Below, in pieces: positions 28,508 to 36,925 of a stretch of DNA of 64,000 bases. Within the stretch, counting starts at the first letter, position 1. Every line of letters starts with the position of its first letter. Source of the stretch: Opitutales bacterium UBA5694 (GTDB taxonomy: Bacteria > Verrucomicrobiota > Verrucomicrobiia > Opitutales > Opitutaceae); contig DIHO01000008.1 of assembly GCA_002420185.1 (NCBI GenBank), forward strand, positions 1 to 64,000, written 5' to 3'. Both the position numbers and the translations under genes were made by a program. A model generated the notes under the pieces. It saw only the letters and a program-made list of their open reading frames with translations, had not been told where the DNA came from and searched no databases.

Positions 28508-28756
28508 CTAACGCAAACTTTCAATGACTTTTAAGTGGTCCTTTGAGAGGGCTAAGTTGCTCAATTCCTTGGGATTTAAGCGTTGGTCGTTAAGTTCGAT
28601 GCCTTCATCACCCTGCTCGCCCCATGCTACGTAGTGCCAACGATCCGCACGGATGCTGTATCCGTCCACGTCCACGAAAAAGGTCATGATATACTCAGGT
28701 CTATTTTTCGGATTTCGAGCGTTTGCCCACCCGTTCGTCCTTTTGACGGAGTCAAG
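28508..28756 (-). pseudogene. C-terminal remnant of a sulfatase
   Basis: The minus strand between a TAG at 28757-28759 and a TAG at 28508-28510 is open for 82 codons. It reads KRTNGWANARNPKNRPEYIM, then GYSIRADRWHYVAWGEQGDE, GIELNDQRLNPKELSNLALS and KDHLKVIESLR. This is the standard C-terminal end of iduronate-2-sulfatase/choline-sulfatase-like enzymes (R-T-x-R-W-x-Y-x-x-W, E-L-Y-D-x-x-x-D-P-x-E-x-x-N-L-A). The catalytic N-terminal part with the C/S-x-P-x-R motif is absent; the intact gene at 28791 lies where it should be. A deletion or replacement has removed most of the gene. Confidence 0.75.
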
Positions 28757-28790
28757 CTAAAGATCCGCAGTCGATCCATCTCGAACGAAT

Positions 28791-29924
28791 CTACCTAGTT
28801 ATCACATCCCAGTATCGCGTGCGCTTGGAGCTACCTTTGGGACCGGTCACTTGTAGCGTTATCATTTTTCGCACCCCAGGTCCGAACTCGTGAATCGGGT
28901 TTCGTTCATTTGAAGTAGTGCCATCACCAAAGTCCCACTTCCAGGAGGTGATCTTTCCGATCGACTCGTCGTGGAACGAAACCATTCCCGCATCAACATC
29001 GAGAATCTTGAATGTCCATTCCGCTCTCAAGTCTGGCTGCAAAATAGATTCAATGGGAGCAAGCCTAAATGGGATTAGGTAGGTCGCATCCTTAACCATT
29101 TGTACGTTGTGGGCCAGATTGTAGTGCCCATCACGCTTGTCTCCGTCGAAATCGAGAATCGACCAAGATAGTCCGATTTCCATGCCCTCTTCCAATTCGG
29201 TTTCAACTGCGTCTTCTGGCCGGTCGAAGGGTGCATAGTCGAAGGGTGTGATCCAGCATTCCAAGATTAGCTTCCCGCTCTCCCCATGTTTAAGGTCATG
29301 GGAAAATGCATGATTCGAATACGGAAACTCACCTATCCAAGGTTGAGACCCCCAGACCAGGACCCAGGCGTTGTTTACTGGGGGGGTGTAAATATGATAG
29401 TTCTGAGCGTGCACCCCAGCGAAGCGTATGTGATTCTCCAGGAATTCCGGGCTCATTTGATCTTTGTTGTTTGGCGGCAAGATTTTCGGATTGAGAATAA
29501 AGGGACCTCCAGAACGATCCCCGTCGACCGCGATCTCAAAAATGTCATTCAGGTACCCTTTCGGATTAGTCCGCTCGAAATCCCAAAAATCGTCGTAAGC
29601 TTCGTATAAAAAGTAGAGGCGATTCATTCCTTTGACCCAACCAACGATTACTTTTACATCTAAATCTTTGCGGTCTATTTCAACGCCATGCCCATCCTCC
29701 GTATCGTTGAGAAATTCTATTCCGTAGGTGTAGTCATCCGGCACGATTTCCCAATCGCTCGTGTCTCCATCGATGCGCGGCATCGCATCCCGCGGAAACT
29801 GGAAAATCTTAAAATCGACGTTTGGGTGAGGATTCTGGAAATCGGCTAGCGCTCCTGGAGTGAATACCCGCAGAGTAACAAAGGTCAGTACCAGGACTTC
29901 AGGAAGAAGCTTCAATTGTACCAT
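28791..29924 (-). CDS. Secreted protein with CBM9/DOMON-like and PKD domains
   Basis: A 377-residue exported protein. A signal peptide (LLPEVLVLTFVTLRVFTPGA then LADF) leads into an N-terminal beta-sandwich resembling carbohydrate-binding module 9 or DOMON: MPRIDGDTSDWEIVPDD, VIVGWVKGMNRLYFLYEAYD, LNDIFEIAVDGDRSGGPF. The last 85 residues form a PKD domain with SWKWDFGDGTTSNERNPIHE, probably for protein or glycan contacts. No catalytic site is visible, so a binding role at the cell surface is more likely than an enzymatic one. It lies immediately downstream of 29924/30112 divergent promoters and beside a sulfatase remnant, in keeping with a glycan-use region. Confidence 0.75.
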   Translation of the reverse strand: MVQLKLLPEVLVLTFVTLRVFTPGALADFQNPHPNVDFKIFQFPRDAMPRIDGDTSDWEIVPDDYTYGIEFLNDTEDGHGVEIDRKDLDVKVIVGWVKGMNRLYFLYEAYDDFWDFERTNPKGYLNDIFEIAVDGDRSGGPFILNPKILPPNNKDQMSPEFLENHIRFAGVHAQNYHIYTPPVNNAWVLVWGSQPWIGEFPYSNHAFSHDLKHGESGKLILECWITPFDYAPFDRPEDAVETELEEGMEIGLSWSILDFDGDKRDGHYNLAHNVQMVKDATYLIPFRLAPIESILQPDLRAEWTFKILDVDAGMVSFHDESIGKITSWKWDFGDGTTSNERNPIHEFGPGVRKMITLQVTGPKGSSKRTRYWDVITR

Positions 29925-30111
29925 TGCAGTACTTTGTTGGATTAGGGTGCTCCTGGCAACCGGGAATTCTGAAAGGCAAAGCTGACGATCCTTAGCAATC
30001 CTTCATCTCTTCAATCGATAACTCCGAGTAGTGCTGTTTCGAAGTAAAAGCCCTAGCATAATTTCTGGAATTTCCGTTGTATCCCAGTCCTTAGCTCCTA
30101 ACTTTCTTCTT

Positions 30112-31788
30112 ATGCTTCGAAATATAATTACCTCGTTTGCTGTCTCGGTCCTCGCATTAGGTCTCTTTCCCCATTCGGGCTGCTCCCAGCCGCTCGTTTC
30201 AACTGATAATGGAGGACTCCAGTTGCCCGAGGGTTTCAAGGCTTTAGTCGTGGCCGACAATGTAGGGCGGGCTCGGAGACTGGCGGTGAGGGAAAACGGC
30301 GATATTTACGCAGCACTGATGGACCCTATTGATCTCGGTTATGTCGTGGCGATGCGAGATACGAGCGGTGATGGGGTCATGGACGTCATCAAGTACTTCG
30401 GGGAGCTGGATAGCCAATGCAAATCATTGGAAATATATAAGGGCTATCTATATGTCGGGTCCACTACTCAAATAGTAAGGTTCCCGCTCGATCCCAAGCA
30501 ACTCCTACCAATCGGCCCATACGAGACCGTCGTATCCGGTTTTCCCACACCAAAGAATCATCGCAGCAAAAATATTACGTTCGACGACTCGGGTAACCTC
30601 TATGTATCAGCCGGGTCTCCCGGCAACTCCTGTCAGGAGGTTGACCGGACCTTGCACTCCCCTGGAAAATTTCCTTGTGACGAACTCGAACGATATGCGG
30701 GAGTATGGATGTTCGATGCAGAAACACTGGGCCAGACCCAACTAGAGGACGGATTCAAGTTCGCAACTGGCATTCGCAACAATGTTGCTTTTCAATGGGA
30801 TCCACTGAAAAAGGAGCTCTACGGCGTCAATAACGGTCGCGACAACCTTTTACAAAATTGGCCCGAACTGTACAACGAGCAAGAAAGTGCGGAGCTTCCC
30901 TCTGAAGAATTTCATCACATCAAGGAAGGTTCCAATTTCGGCTGGCCCTACACCTACTACGACCACGAACAGAATACACGTATCATTAGCCCAGAATATG
31001 GTGGCGATAAGCTAAAGCGTCCCGAAGAGGGTCTTTATGATGATCCAGTCCTGACTTTTCCTGGCCATTGGGCACCTGTAGGGCTTCAGTTTTACAACGC
31101 CACTCAGTTTCCACAAAAGTACCACGGCGGTGCTTTTGTATCCTTCCACGGTTCCTGGAATCGGGCCCCCCTTCCACAGCAAGGTTACAACATTGCTTTT
31201 GTCCCATTTGACGGAGTTTTGCCAGAGGGAGGCTACGAGATATTTGCGGACGGCTTCAAGGGCTCCGATGTACTGCATGTTCCGAATCAAGCCACGTACC
31301 GGCCTACTGGCCTGACAGTTGGCCCGAACGGATCCCTTTATGTATCGGAAGACAAAGTGGGCCGTATTTGGAAAATTATGTACATGGGTGGAAAAGGCGT
31401 TTCCTCAAAAGCGGTTGCAGCCAAGGAAACCCAGATCGTGCAAGAAGTTATCCGCACGGGTAATCCCATTCAAATAGCTGATCCAAAGGGTGAAGCGATC
31501 TACAACCAGTATTGCCTGGCTTGCCACCAGGCAGACGGAAGCGGAGTGCCCAACATGCAGCCTTCACTAATCGGATCCGAAAGGCTTTCTAGTTCCGATG
31601 ATACCTTTCTGATTAAATTAATGCTCGAGGGCAGCGAATGGATACAGGATAGGGAATACAGCAACCTTATGGCCAGTTTCTCTTTTTTAACGGACGAAGA
31701 AATTGCTCTGACACTGAATTTTGCTCGAGCCCGATTCGCCAACGCCAGCTCGAATGTCCAAGCTAGCGATATCGCCAAGATGCGATAG
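30112..31788 (+). CDS. PQQ-type sorbosone/glucose dehydrogenase fused to cytochrome c
   Basis: A 558-residue exported protein. ATG 30112 gives a signal peptide (MLRNIITSFAVSVLALGLFP); the frame is open back to 30031. The main part is a six-bladed beta-propeller of the GSDH/L-sorbosone dehydrogenase family: LQLPEGFKALVVADNVGRAR, NITFDDSGNLYVSAGSPGNS, FATGIRNNVAFQWDPLKKEL, GSNFGWPYTYYDH, PVGLQFYNATQFPQKYHGGA and FVSFHGSWNRAP. A C-terminal class I cytochrome c domain carries YCLACHQADGSGVPNMQPSL with one CxxCH. The fusion would pass electrons from sugar or aldehyde oxidation directly to haem. The substrate is unknown. It depends on cytochrome c maturation, for which the operon at 57284-61416 is a candidate. 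Confidence 0.9.
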   Translation: MLRNIITSFAVSVLALGLFPHSGCSQPLVSTDNGGLQLPEGFKALVVADNVGRARRLAVRENGDIYAALMDPIDLGYVVAMRDTSGDGVMDVIKYFGELDSQCKSLEIYKGYLYVGSTTQIVRFPLDPKQLLPIGPYETVVSGFPTPKNHRSKNITFDDSGNLYVSAGSPGNSCQEVDRTLHSPGKFPCDELERYAGVWMFDAETLGQTQLEDGFKFATGIRNNVAFQWDPLKKELYGVNNGRDNLLQNWPELYNEQESAELPSEEFHHIKEGSNFGWPYTYYDHEQNTRIISPEYGGDKLKRPEEGLYDDPVLTFPGHWAPVGLQFYNATQFPQKYHGGAFVSFHGSWNRAPLPQQGYNIAFVPFDGVLPEGGYEIFADGFKGSDVLHVPNQATYRPTGLTVGPNGSLYVSEDKVGRIWKIMYMGGKGVSSKAVAAKETQIVQEVIRTGNPIQIADPKGEAIYNQYCLACHQADGSGVPNMQPSLIGSERLSSSDDTFLIKLMLEGSEWIQDREYSNLMASFSFLTDEEIALTLNFARARFANASSNVQASDIAKMR

Positions 31789-31851
31789 CCAATCCAGAGG
31801 GCTAATGCCTGCACTATTCCTATTGGGTTCAAATCGATACTCCCCCAGCAA

Positions 31852-31868
31852 TTTACATTAAATGTAAA
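31852..31868 (+). promoter_or_regulatory. 17-base palindrome upstream of MFS gene
   Basis: TTTACATT-A-AATGTAAA is a perfect odd palindrome centred on A31860, 178 bases before the MFS start. A TATAAA at 31878-31883 lies just downstream. It looks like a regulator binding site, possibly for a LacI- or GntR-type protein, but no regulator gene is adjacent. Confidence 0.45.
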
Positions 31869-31967
31869 ATTAAGGCATATAAAAGCTCGACATACACTGT
31901 TCGCATGTTTGCTTCGTTAATGTCTACTAACCGTCTTTCTTCTCCCACACTCCCCCGTCACGAAAGA

Positions 31968-31995
31968 GTACACTTGATTCAGTGTACCATATAAT
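31968..31995 (+). promoter_or_regulatory. Inverted repeat overlapping a TATAAT promoter, MFS gene
   Basis: GTACACT-TGATTC-AGTGTAC (31968-31987) is a perfect 7-base inverted repeat with 6-base spacing. TATAAT follows at 31990-31995. The repeat occupies the -35/-10 spacer, an ideal position for repression of the MFS gene starting at 32046. A GAGAGG ribosome binding site precedes that start. Confidence 0.5.
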
Positions 31996-32045
31996 GACAA
32001 AGCAGAAAGGCATAGATTAACTTAAAAGAGAGGTTATTCCTTAAC

Positions 32046-33590
32046 ATGAGCGAAATAAATCGATCAAGACTACTATGGGCCGGCTTTATGGCGATTCTCG
32101 CTGCTGGAGTTGGCTTTGCCATCCGTGGCGGAATATTTGACAATTGGGCAGGTGAATACGGTTTCACGGGCGCGCAGCTAGGTGCAATCGGTGGAGCGGG
32201 CTTTTCTGGCTTCTGCTTCGGCATCATCATCGGCGGCGTAGTTGTTGATAAGATTGGCTATGGTAAACTGGTCCTCTTGGCCCTCGCCTGCCACGTGCTT
32301 TCCGCATTTGTGACCTTTGCAGCCGGTGGGGATTCTGCCTATGCCTTCTTATTTTGGGGCATGTTCATCTTCGCCTATGCGAACGGAACGCTCGAGGCGG
32401 TTGCGAATCCTCTTATCGCAACGCTCTACCCTGAAAGCCGGACACACTACCTCAATATTCTACACGCTTCATGGCCTGCGGGCATGATTATCGGAGCTGT
32501 AATCGGATGGGTGCTCGACGATAAATTCGGAGTGCCTTGGAAGTATCAGCTCGCTATCTACCTGGTTCCCACAGTCATTTACGGAATTATGTTTCTCGGC
32601 CAGAAATATCCGAAATCGGAAGCATCAGAAAAAGGACTGGGGCTGGGCGACATGATGAAGGATGTCGGAATCTTGGGCGGGCTCGTGATCTGCTATTTGC
32701 TTTCTCTTTTCCTCTCCACCTTGGGAGTGTCGTTTCTATCACCTACGGTTAGCTATATTGTCGCTTTTATAATTTTGGTTGCTATCGGCTACATTACCAA
32801 GTTTTCAATGGGCTCGATCCTTCTTTTTATTCTATTCGTCGCCCACGCTCTAGTAGGTGCAGTAGAACTGGGAACAGACGGATGGGTGCAAAACATAACC
32901 GGAAACATACTTACTTCTGAGCAAGGCAAAATCCTCTTCGTCTGGACATCAACGATCATGTTTGCCCTTCGCTTCAGTGCAGAGTTCATCGAAACACGTT
33001 TGAAGCTTTCGCCTGTAGGGATTCTGCTCGTATGCTCGATTCTCGCTTTCATAGGACTGAACATGGCGGCTGGAATGACCAGCTTCCTTGGAGCGATGCT
33101 TGCATTAGGCATCTACGCAGTCGGAAAAACCTTCTTCTGGCCCACCATGCTTGCCGTTGCGGGTGACCGCTATCCGCATACCGGAGCAGTCGCTATGAGC
33201 ATCATGGGTGGAATCGGAATGCTCTCGGCAGGTCTACTCGGATCTCCAGGTCTTGGTTTCGCTAAGGATCACTACTCTGGCAGAGCCTTGGAAGAAGCGA
33301 ATCCAGCAATCTACCAGGTCGTTAAGGCGGACGCTCCCAGCTCTTTCTTGTGGTTGGGCACCACTGGTCTAGACGGAACGAAATTGAGTGAAGCTCAAGG
33401 CCGCGTGACAGAAGGGAAAGCAATCCCGGGTGACAATGATATCGTTGCAGCGAGTATTGAGGGCGATCGCAAGACACTGAGAGCCGATGCTTACATACCA
33501 CTTACAATGGCAGTGATCTATCTAGGGATTATGCTCTACTTTAAATCGATTGGCGGCTATCGGCGGGTCGCTATCGAAGAAACATCGTAG
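32046..33590 (+). CDS. MFS transporter, probably sugar
   Basis: A 514-residue major facilitator protein with about 12 hydrophobic helices. The N-terminal half has FAIRGGIFDNWAGEYGFTGA, the helix 2-3 loop GGVVVDKIGYGKLVL (the D-x-x-G/R loop motif) and FAYANGTLEAVANPLIATLY. The first helices resemble FucP-like and related sugar carriers. The second half has FALRFSAEFIETRL and TFFWPTMLAVAGDRYPHTGA. A loop of about 80 residues between late helices (KDHYSGRALEEANPAIYQVV onwards) is longer than usual and probably extracytoplasmic. It is a single-gene unit with two operator-like repeats upstream and a strong terminator at 33615. Substrate unknown. Confidence 0.88.
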   Translation: MSEINRSRLLWAGFMAILAAGVGFAIRGGIFDNWAGEYGFTGAQLGAIGGAGFSGFCFGIIIGGVVVDKIGYGKLVLLALACHVLSAFVTFAAGGDSAYAFLFWGMFIFAYANGTLEAVANPLIATLYPESRTHYLNILHASWPAGMIIGAVIGWVLDDKFGVPWKYQLAIYLVPTVIYGIMFLGQKYPKSEASEKGLGLGDMMKDVGILGGLVICYLLSLFLSTLGVSFLSPTVSYIVAFIILVAIGYITKFSMGSILLFILFVAHALVGAVELGTDGWVQNITGNILTSEQGKILFVWTSTIMFALRFSAEFIETRLKLSPVGILLVCSILAFIGLNMAAGMTSFLGAMLALGIYAVGKTFFWPTMLAVAGDRYPHTGAVAMSIMGGIGMLSAGLLGSPGLGFAKDHYSGRALEEANPAIYQVVKADAPSSFLWLGTTGLDGTKLSEAQGRVTEGKAIPGDNDIVAASIEGDRKTLRADAYIPLTMAVIYLGIMLYFKSIGGYRRVAIEETS

Positions 33591-33614
33591 ATAAGGACTT
33601 ACCTACAATCTTGA

Positions 33615-33645
33615 AAGGTGCTGTTATGAGACAGCACCTTTTTTT
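33615..33645 (+). terminator. Rho-independent terminator of MFS gene
   Basis: A perfect 10-base stem AAGGTGCTGT / ACAGCACCTT (33615-33624 and 33631-33640) with a TATGAG loop, followed by TTTTT. It starts 24 bases after the stop codon. The clearest terminator in the window. Confidence 0.92.
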
Positions 33646-33797
33646 GTGTCGATTGCGAAGGTTAGTTAATGCCAGCGCCTGAGGTTTAGGTGGAACATCT
33701 CCAACAATAATAACCAATGGGGACTGAGTGGGTACACAAATAAAAATAAAGCCAACAAGCAGGGTTCTCTAAAGATCTCCCTGTCCGACCTTTCAAT

Positions 33798-33985
33798 CTA
33801 ACTAGCACAAGCAGCTCGCTTCTTTTTTTCCCGTCTTATACTCAAATCAAACTCCTTGGGCGTTGCATACCCATTAAGCTCTTCCACCCAGACATCGAAT
33901 ATTCCCTTCCTGCATCTAAGGTCACCTCCAATCCATCTTGAGACGAAGCCAATCGCTTTCGGATGACCACCCCTTTCCTCTAGAT
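33798..33985 (-). pseudogene. Unrecognised coding-like relic downstream of the helicase remnant
   Basis: The minus strand is open to a TAG at 33798-33800 and reads AIGFVSRWIGGDLRCRKGIF, then DVWVEELNGYATPKEFDLSI and RREKKRA. The sequence looks strongly coding. It follows the helicase remnant on the same strand in another frame. I do not recognise the family; it may be the end of a lost neighbouring gene. Confidence 0.35.
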
Positions 33986-34527
33986 TGCCATCACTCCTCC
34001 CACAAATCCTTGATCAGCCTTTGAAATCAAAAAGTGGGCCTCTTTCTTCGATTCTGGGCGGCCAGCCACTCCTCTCTCGTGTTCCGGGTAGTAGTGAAAA
34101 TCGTCCATTATAACGTCATCCACTCGGGCCTTTTCTCCGTCTCTCAGAGCGATCTTCCCGAGAATTTCTGCGATATAGTAGAGGTTTGGAGCTCTTTGGC
34201 TGACGCTTGCATCGCCAGTGATCACACCGACGTTTTCTGCTCCACAGTCCCGAAATGAAGCCAGAAATTTCTCGTTTACGAGGGCCTTGACGGGGTAGGT
34301 ATAAACGGGCCGCCTGCCGAAAAGAAATGCATCGCTGCCGCTACCAGAGACTTCCCAGAGCCAGTCGGCGTTCTCAAGATGACGTTCTTTCCACTGAAGA
34401 CTTCCAGTATCGCCTCTTCTTGTGTGGGATAGGGCTCGATGTTTTATTTCGACAGGTAGTCTAGGAAATGCTGGAGAAGCTCGTTCGAATCTAGTTTGCC
34501 CTTCTGCGGCTGCAGGGAAAAGTCCAT
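33980..34527 (-). pseudogene. Remnant of a Ski2-like superfamily II helicase
   Basis: From ATG 34527 the minus strand reads MDFSLQPQKGKLDSNELLQH and FLDYLSK, then an in-frame TAA, then IEPYPTQEEAILEVFSGKN and VILRTPTGSGKSLVAAAMHF, which are the Q motif and Walker A of a DEAD/DEAH helicase. The frame then shifts, and motif Ia appears as PVYTYPVKALVNEKF. GAENVGVITGDASVSQRAPN and the AEILGKIALRDG segment follow, and the DEAH-box position reads VIMDDFHYYPEHERGVAG. Everything past motif II is gone. It resembles the DUF3516-associated helicases of Actinobacteria and Verrucomicrobia. At least one stop, one frameshift and a large 3' deletion make it non-functional. Confidence 0.85.
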
Positions 34528-34731
34528 TTACGCCGCGAGCCTCCGGCACTCGCCCGAAGGAGCAACAAAATCACCGACTTTAAAAACCCGCCCCAGCTAT
34601 GGCTCGCGATTTCCACTATTCCTTCGTATTTAGGATACCAAGACGGTTTTCAAATAATTCAAAACTCCTTCCGGCACACATTGGCTATTGCAGAACCAAT
34701 CCCTTGCTCCTTGAGTAAAGCCAATCGCCTC

Positions 34732-35808
34732 ATGATTGTAAGCGTTTTCATCGCCATTCAAGCCATTATCAACGCATACTTGTACTACACAATTACCAAC
34801 GGTCTGGGAAGAGACTCTTGGCTAGTGTTGGCGATTATTGTATTCTGCCTATTTTCCTTGATAGCAGCCCTCCTCATGGAGCGAACAAGCTGGTTGAAGA
34901 GTTCTCTAATCGTTTCCAAAATCGGATATAATTGGATGGGCGTTGGATTTATCTTTGCCTCTGTGGCACTCGTTTTCGATTCTGTACAGTGGTTTGTACC
35001 CAATATCGACGATGGCATTACGCTGATTGGCGTAGTGGTCATCGGGGGAAGCCTTTTCATTTGGGGGTTGTTCGCAGCTAATCGGATAAACATCCGCCAC
35101 ATCTCCCTCCATTCATCCAAGATCCGGACTCGGGTAACCCTCACTCAGATCTCAGACCTACATCTGGGCGACACTAGCACCCAATCCCGCCTGCGAAAGG
35201 TGGTGAAAACAGTCAATCAGCTTGGCCCTGATATCATCGTCTCAACGGGCGATCTGTTCGATGGCTATCTTCCTCTGATGAGGCCGTATGTAGAACTGCT
35301 CAAAGAGATGTCAGCCCCCCTTGGGAAATACGCAGTGAGCGGAAATCACGAAGTTTATGCTGGACTCGAGGAAGCACTCGAACTGACAAGAGAATCAGGT
35401 TTCACCGTACTTAGAAACGAATCCATAACCATGGAAGACCGAATTGCCCTAGCCGGCATCGAGGATCCGACTGCACGGAGAAATGAGGATCGTATCGCGA
35501 TTGCGGCTCAATGCTTCAAAAATCTCTCACCCGACCTGTACACAATTTTCCTAAATCACCGGCCCAGCATCCGTCCCGAGCGATTTGAGCGATTTGATCT
35601 TCAATTGTCGGGCCATACCCATGGCGGACAGATTTTCCCGTTTCATATTCTGTCGAAACTCGCCTACAAGGCCAAACCAGGACTCAGCGAACTAGCTCCG
35701 CATACCTTTCTTTACCTCAGCAGAGGCACTGGTTCCTGGGGTCCTCAATTGCGTATCTTCGCACCGCCTGAAATTACGCATTTCACCATCAATGCTTCGG
35801 TGCTCTGA
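34732..35808 (+). CDS. Membrane-anchored calcineurin-like metallophosphoesterase
   Basis: A 358-residue protein with about four N-terminal membrane helices (roughly residues 1-135) followed by a phosphoesterase domain of the YkuE/YaeI type. The dimetal motifs are all present: QISDLHLGD, VSTGDLFDG, AVSGNHEVYAG, and the closing LSGHTHGGQIFP. The frame is open upstream with TTG codons at 34681 and 34711; TTG 34711 would add the charged SKANR before helix 1 and is a fair alternative to ATG 34732. No clear ribosome binding site marks the start. Relatives of this type are thought to act on lipid or small phosphoester substrates at the membrane. It stands alone between a decayed helicase and the CPXCG-like gene. 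Confidence 0.88.
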   Translation: MIVSVFIAIQAIINAYLYYTITNGLGRDSWLVLAIIVFCLFSLIAALLMERTSWLKSSLIVSKIGYNWMGVGFIFASVALVFDSVQWFVPNIDDGITLIGVVVIGGSLFIWGLFAANRINIRHISLHSSKIRTRVTLTQISDLHLGDTSTQSRLRKVVKTVNQLGPDIIVSTGDLFDGYLPLMRPYVELLKEMSAPLGKYAVSGNHEVYAGLEEALELTRESGFTVLRNESITMEDRIALAGIEDPTARRNEDRIAIAAQCFKNLSPDLYTIFLNHRPSIRPERFERFDLQLSGHTHGGQIFPFHILSKLAYKAKPGLSELAPHTFLYLSRGTGSWGPQLRIFAPPEITHFTINASVL

Positions 35809-35852
35809 TCTGGCACTAGGGATAGGTGCGAAAGGGATTTACGAAGATTCGC

Positions 35853-36056
35853 TTAGGACGCTACCTCAACGTTGACAACGGGATTTTGACCTGGATCCGG
35901 CCGATTAATTGTTACCTGCATCGGACGGCAACAAACCTCACAATCCGTTACCATTTCGATCTCTTGGAAACTATGTCCAGACAAATCAATTTCAAGAGTC
36001 TGCTCGCAAGTGGGAAAGATAATGCCCAACAATTCCACGAAGTGAAAGCGATTCAA
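35853..36056 (-). CDS. CPXCG-motif small cysteine-rich protein, first cysteine lost
   Basis: A 67-codon minus-strand frame matching the small CPXCG proteins, which usually hold C-P-x-C-G at the start and C-x-V-C-C-R-P later. The second half is textbook: LEIDLSGHSFQEIEMVTDCE followed by VCCRPMQVTI. The first motif reads IIFPTCEQT, so the leading cysteine is phenylalanine. No ATG exists in frame; starts are TTG 36056 or the GTG and TTG codons about 20 bases downstream. With the metal site damaged and a poor start, the gene may be newly non-functional. Such proteins are presumed zinc binding; role unknown. Confidence 0.6.
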   Translation of the reverse strand: MNRFHFVELLGIIFPTCEQTLEIDLSGHSFQEIEMVTDCEVCCRPMQVTINRPDPGQNPVVNVEVAS

Positions 36057-36252
36057 AGTAGTAAACTGGCAGTTCGTATTTTGAGCTCAAATGCAAGGCT
36101 CGGTTTGTGATCGTCTACCTCGCGGCCGTCGCCCACCCTTTGCTATGTTCGAGGAGCAAATCCACACTGCTGAGGTCATAGATGACTTATTTCCTGATTA
36201 AGAGATGGAACTCCGGTCTTCTCTCGTGCAAAACCCTGTTAAAGCGTTTTTA

Positions 36253-36912
36253 ATGACCTGCTTCAACAAGAACTTTAGCCATCGCTTCCTATATCTTTTG
36301 CCGTTCGGTTTAATTTGCCTTTTTTTTGGCTGTCGGTTAGAACAAAACCTCTCTCCTGAGGAACTAGTCGAGGCAAAAGCAGCATTTGAATCCTGTCTGG
36401 TTTGCCATAGTACCCAGGAGATGCAAAGAGGTCCGATTATCAATGGTTTACCCGCCTGGTATAACAGACAACAGTTACGCAAATTCTTGGAGGGCACTCG
36501 CGGTCAAAGTCTGGAAAACAAGTCTGAGCTCCTTATGGGATCGGCTCGTGATCGCATATCAGATGAGAGAACGATCAACCTGCTTTCTCAGTACATTGCA
36601 TTACTACCTCCAAAGCCTTACTTACCAGTCGTCAAAGGAAATGCACTGAATGGCTCAGTCCTTTACCAGAGTTGTATTCCCTGCCACGGAGCAAAGGGAG
36701 AAGGGAACGAAATGCTCAAATCCCCTCCGCTCAATATCCAGGAGGACTGGTATATTCTCGATCAACTGCGAAAGTTCGCTTCAGGAAAGCGTGGACACCA
36801 CCCTAAAGATATTGAGGGTATCCAAATGGCGTATGCTTTGGTGAATCTTGACGGAGAATCTCTCAAGGATTTAACCGCCCACATACAGGATTTTAGCGTG
36901 TTTACTCAATAA
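36253..36912 (+). CDS. Dihaem class I cytochrome c, probable lipoprotein
   Basis: A 219-residue protein from ATG 36253 (ATG 36205 is also in frame). The N-terminal helix ends in FFGC, a weak lipobox, so membrane anchoring by lipid or by the helix is expected. Two tandem cytochrome domains carry ESCLVCHSTQEMQRGPI and QSCIPCHGAKGEGNEMLKSP, one CxxCH each, and each domain has a later LRKF helix. The layout resembles cytochrome c4 and the dihaem subunits of periplasmic dehydrogenases. It is convergent with the ABC permease gene, only 13 bases apart. A possible electron acceptor for exported oxidoreductases such as the product of 30112. Confidence 0.85.
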   Translation: MTCFNKNFSHRFLYLLPFGLICLFFGCRLEQNLSPEELVEAKAAFESCLVCHSTQEMQRGPIINGLPAWYNRQQLRKFLEGTRGQSLENKSELLMGSARDRISDERTINLLSQYIALLPPKPYLPVVKGNALNGSVLYQSCIPCHGAKGEGNEMLKSPPLNIQEDWYILDQLRKFASGKRGHHPKDIEGIQMAYALVNLDGESLKDLTAHIQDFSVFTQ

Positions 36913-36925
36913 GGACCGGCTGAAA

